NCBI GenBank assembly: GCA_011525745.1
Contig: WYBU01000068.1
Span: 1 to 64,000 of the forward strand
Direction of reading: 5' to 3'
Length of the DNA: 64,000 nt
DNA from: Planctomycetaceae bacterium
Lineage (GTDB): Bacteria > Planctomycetota > Phycisphaerae > UBA1845 > UTPLA1
In this document: piece by piece, positions 61,449 through 64,000 of the stretch
Position numbering within the stretch: position 1 is the stretch's first letter
Layout of the letters: every line of letters begins with the position of its first letter
Notes under the pieces: model-generated
Databases searched by the model: none
Told to the model about the DNA's origin: nothing
What the model saw: the letters and a program-made list of their open reading frames with translations, nothing else
Position numbers and translations under genes: made by a program

Positions 61449-63290
61449 ATGTCGAAGCAGGTAGTCATCATCGGGGCGGGACCTGCCGGACTGACCGGCG
61501 CATACGAGCTGAACAAGCTCGGTCTGAGATCCACCGTCCTTGAAGCAGACGACGTTGTCGGGGGCATCTCACGCACCGTCAATTACAGGGGATACCGCTT
61601 CGACATCGGCGGTCATCGATTCTTCTCCAAGGTTCCGCTGATCAACGAGCTGTGGCGAGAGATTCTCGGTGAGGATTTTCTAGATCGGCCGCGCATGTCG
61701 CGGATTTTCTACAACGGAAAGTTCTTCGATTATCCGCTCAAGGCCGCCAACGCGCTGAAGAACCTCGGCCCGATCGAGTCCATGCTCGTCGGGCTGAGCT
61801 ACGCCCGCGCCAAGGTGTTCCCTAGCCGGGATGAAGAGAACTTCGAGCAGTGGGTTTCGAACCGCTTCGGACACCGGCTGTACTCCATCTTTTTCAAGAC
61901 GTACACGGAGAAGGTCTGGGGCATCCCCTGCACCGAGATTTCCGCCGACTGGGCGGCCCAGCGGATCAAGAACCTGTCGCTGACCGAGGCGGTGCGCAAC
62001 GCGCTGTTCGGCAGCGGCAAGAGTCGGGACGGACAAGTCATTACCACGCTGATCGACTCCTTCCACTATCCGCGTTTCGGTCCGGGTCAGATGTGGGAGC
62101 GGTGCGAGAAACTCGTCAACGAATCCGGAAACCAATGCGTCCGCGGCGTTCAGGCCGATCGCATCCGGCATCGCAACGGCCGCGTCGAGTACGTGGTAGG
62201 GCGAAGCACAAACGGCGAGCAAATAGAGTTCGCCGGCGACCATTTCATTTCATCGATGCCGATTCGCGAGTTGATCCACGCCTTCGATCCTCCGCCGCCC
62301 GACGAAGTGCTGCGCGCGGCCGACGGCCTGCGTTACCGCGACTATCTGACGGTGGTTCTGATCGTCAACCGCGAGCAGATGTTCCCCGACAACTGGATCT
62401 ACATCCATTCGCCCGAAGTGATGATGGGGCGCATTCAGAACTACAAGAGCTGGAGCCCGGACATGGTGCCGGACCCGCGCAAGTCGTCGCTCGGACTCGA
62501 GTATTTCCTGTGGGACAAGGACGATCAGTGGACCTGGTCCGACGACCGGCTGATCGAGCTGGGCATACAGGAGTGCGAGCGCATCAAGATCATTGGCCGC
62601 AGCGAAGTCGAGGACGGCACCGTCGTTCGCATGCGCAAGGCCTACCCGATTTACGATCAGCATTACCAGGAAAACCTGGCCGTCGTCCGACGCTGGCTCG
62701 ATACGATCGTCAACATCCAGTGCGTCGGCCGCAACGGGCAGCACCGCTACAATAATCAGGATCACTCCATGCTCACCGCGGTGTTCGCCGCGCGGAACAT
62801 CGTCGGCGAACGGCACGACGTCTGGTCCGTCAACGTGGAAAAGGAATATCACGAAGAGGCGAAGGTCGCCACGCCGGCCGCCGGCGAGCGACTGGTGCCG
62901 GCGCGCATCATCCGGCCAGAGCCGGCGGCGCCTGTGCCCTCTCCCGACGAACTCATCGAGGCGGCTTTTGCGCGGCTGGATCCCATCGCACTGGGTACGG
63001 CCGTCGGAACGCTCACCGGATTGGGGCTTTTCATGGCTACGGCCATTCTCTTGCTCCAGCACGGGCCGCGTGTCGGGGAAAACCTGTCGTTGCTCAGCCA
63101 CTATCTGTTGGGTTACAAGGCGTCTTCATGGAGCGGGGCGTTTATCGGGCTTGTTGAAGCGGGCATCGGCGGCTTCATTCTGGGATACGTCATCGCATGG
63201 CTCCACAATATCGGTCTGGGCAGGTACGTGTCGATGATTCGTCGCCGAGCCGTACGCGAAGAGGAGAAGGAAATCCTCGAAAAGGTGTAG
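61449..63290 (+). CDS. FAD-dependent oxidoreductase with C-terminal membrane module
   Basis: A 613-residue protein. Residues 1-470 are an amine-oxidase-type flavoprotein close to UDP-galactopyranose mutase and protoporphyrinogen-oxidase-like proteins: VVIIGAGPAGLTGAYELNK, VGGISRTVNYRGYRFDIGGH, RIFYNGKFFDYPL. GAGG lies just upstream of the ATG. A linker leads to a membrane module (~515-590) with two helices, TLTGLGLFMATAILLL and GIGGFILGYVIAWLH, and between them GPRVGENLSLLSHYLLGY. The same module occurs alone in the next gene. Likely involved in synthesis of a surface sugar or isoprenoid. Confidence 0.85.
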   Translation: MSKQVVIIGAGPAGLTGAYELNKLGLRSTVLEADDVVGGISRTVNYRGYRFDIGGHRFFSKVPLINELWREILGEDFLDRPRMSRIFYNGKFFDYPLKAANALKNLGPIESMLVGLSYARAKVFPSRDEENFEQWVSNRFGHRLYSIFFKTYTEKVWGIPCTEISADWAAQRIKNLSLTEAVRNALFGSGKSRDGQVITTLIDSFHYPRFGPGQMWERCEKLVNESGNQCVRGVQADRIRHRNGRVEYVVGRSTNGEQIEFAGDHFISSMPIRELIHAFDPPPPDEVLRAADGLRYRDYLTVVLIVNREQMFPDNWIYIHSPEVMMGRIQNYKSWSPDMVPDPRKSSLGLEYFLWDKDDQWTWSDDRLIELGIQECERIKIIGRSEVEDGTVVRMRKAYPIYDQHYQENLAVVRRWLDTIVNIQCVGRNGQHRYNNQDHSMLTAVFAARNIVGERHDVWSVNVEKEYHEEAKVATPAAGERLVPARIIRPEPAAPVPSPDELIEAAFARLDPIALGTAVGTLTGLGLFMATAILLLQHGPRVGENLSLLSHYLLGYKASSWSGAFIGLVEAGIGGFILGYVIAWLHNIGLGRYVSMIRRRAVREEEKEILEKV

Positions 63291-63555
63291 CCGACACGCC
63301 GGTTCATTCCAAGAATTGGTATGCAGGTTGCCACGTGCGGCTATCGAGCAACGGCCGCGGGAACGGCCGGCATCGGCGACATGCGGCGGCTTCACGCAAC
63401 AACGTGGGGCACGCGGTACGTTCCGGGCTGAGTTGCCCGGGAGGGTTCGAGCAAGGGGGGCGGAGAGGTTCGCTGATCGCGTTTCGACCCCTTTCGGGGT
63501 TGACGATCAGATCAGATTCGCGCCGAAGTGCGAGAAAAGCGGAGAGCCGAGGATC

Positions 63556-63864
63556 ATGACGAGTCGAACCGATCCGTTGTACGAAGTGAGCCACGCGGTG
63601 GCTCGGATGAAGGCGGGTGTACTGGCGATCATTTTCGCCGTCATCTGCGGAGGCGGTCTGTTTCTGGCGACCGTGTGGCTGCTGATCAAGGGCGGCCCGC
63701 GCGTGGGCGAACACCTCAACTTGCTGTCGCACTTCTTCATCGGCTATTCGGTGTCGTGGGGCGGCAGTGTGGTTGGACTTTTCTGGGGCGCCTTGGCGGG
63801 CGCCGTGATCGGCTGGACGCTGGGCCTGATCTACAACTCCGTGGCGGGATTGCGAACGCGGTAA
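63556..63864 (+). CDS. Stand-alone copy of the membrane module
   Basis: A 102-residue protein that matches the C-terminal module of the preceding oxidoreductase: GPRVGEHLNLLSHFFIGY, with the same two flanking helices (VLAIIFAVICGGGLFLATVW and GALAGAVIGWTLGLIYN). GGAGAGCCGAGGATC precedes the ATG. A duplication of the module, or a split, is indicated. Function unknown; perhaps a shared membrane anchor or oligomer unit. The last 136 bp of the window hold no supported gene. Confidence 0.8.
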   Translation: MTSRTDPLYEVSHAVARMKAGVLAIIFAVICGGGLFLATVWLLIKGGPRVGEHLNLLSHFFIGYSVSWGGSVVGLFWGALAGAVIGWTLGLIYNSVAGLRTR

Positions 63865-64000
63865 CGTTTGTGCACGGATGCCTCTTCTTTCGCAACGTCG
63901 CCCCGTGACACGACGCGGGATCATGCGCCCGCGTGCGACGCACCACTGGACGTTGCCGGCTTCATGCGGTTGAGTGTGCTGGCGCAAATGCGCGCCCCGC

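Noticed and set aside
63865-64000. Start of a gene at the right edge (ATG at 63964)
   Set aside because: Only 12 codons are visible and no ribosome site precedes it.

Overview
The window looks like chromosomal DNA of a high-GC planctomycete, most likely class Phycisphaerae or a close relative. The clues are a secreted peptidase ending in a dockerin-like pair of DFNG/DxxD repeats (292-2538), a secreted protein with four DxNTNxxPDxC repeats and a PEP-CTERM sorting tail (56359-57585), a small CPRCEYDLR zinc-ribbon membrane protein (15550-16062), and intergenic spaces filled with hairpin repeats and short-period repeats. The taxonomic call is inference from protein style only; there is no rRNA in the window, and I recognised no tRNA.

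Layout. 1-122: the right end of an IS5-type insertion sequence. 0.3-7.2 kb: secreted M14 carboxypeptidase, a DUF2314-type protein, a lipoprotein and a response regulator fused to a PP2C phosphatase. 7.5-12.4 kb: a complete pstS-pstC-pstA-pstB phosphate operon whose last gene fuses PhoU to a thioredoxin-type arsenate reductase. 12.8-22.5 kb: arsenic and redox genes, namely an ACR3 arsenite exporter, a PIN toxin-antitoxin pair, TauE/SafE, CcdA, thioredoxin, a haem-type membrane protein, a glutaredoxin-like protein, DUF2892, a COG0701 permease, arsR and a divergent stand-alone arsC. 22.7-26.0 kb: a sucrose-type operon (SPS-like glycosyltransferase, HAD phosphatase, GH100-like hydrolase). 26.1-38.7 kb: DUF58, an SDR/ICMT/KAS III cluster, two bacterial PH-domain membrane proteins, a GT9 glycosyltransferase, prmC and an ABC ATPase. 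38.9-48.1 kb: PSP1 protein, a Minf_1886-type protein, a CgeB-like protein, gdhA, a 463-bp hairpin-repeat array, a YacP-like NYN nuclease and a large coiled-coil membrane protein. 48.3-52.4 kb: sugar ABC binding protein and permease, and serA. 53.1-56.1 kb: crcB-DUF190 (fluoride), a two-domain thioredoxin-like lipoprotein with two in-frame UGA codons, and mobA. 56.4-64 kb: the PEP-CTERM protein, a QueC-like PP-loop protein, an FAD monooxygenase, small membrane proteins and an FAD oxidoreductase with a C-terminal membrane module that recurs as a separate gene.

The strongest novelty candidate is at 54081-55175. The gene reads in one frame through two UGA codons. It encodes two homologous thioredoxin-fold domains that align without gaps around the active site. 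The first UGA (codon 262) falls exactly on the nucleophilic Cys of the other domain (Cys94). The second (codon 327) falls just before the cis-Pro, where the other domain has Asp159. The spacing is 65 residues in both domains. Each UGA is followed, at an identical 21 nt to the apical loop, by a perfect short hairpin whose loop begins with G, as expected of a bacterial SECIS element. I read it as a probable double-selenocysteine lipoprotein; the alternative is a young pseudogene.

The second theme is coupling of phosphate uptake to arsenic defence: an arsenate reductase fused to the Pst regulator PhoU, an arsenite exporter next door, and a second arsR-regulated locus rich in thiol-redox proteins. 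The third theme is an unusually varied intergenic repeat load: at least five hairpin families and several unrelated 6-9 bp periodic repeats shared between distant loci.
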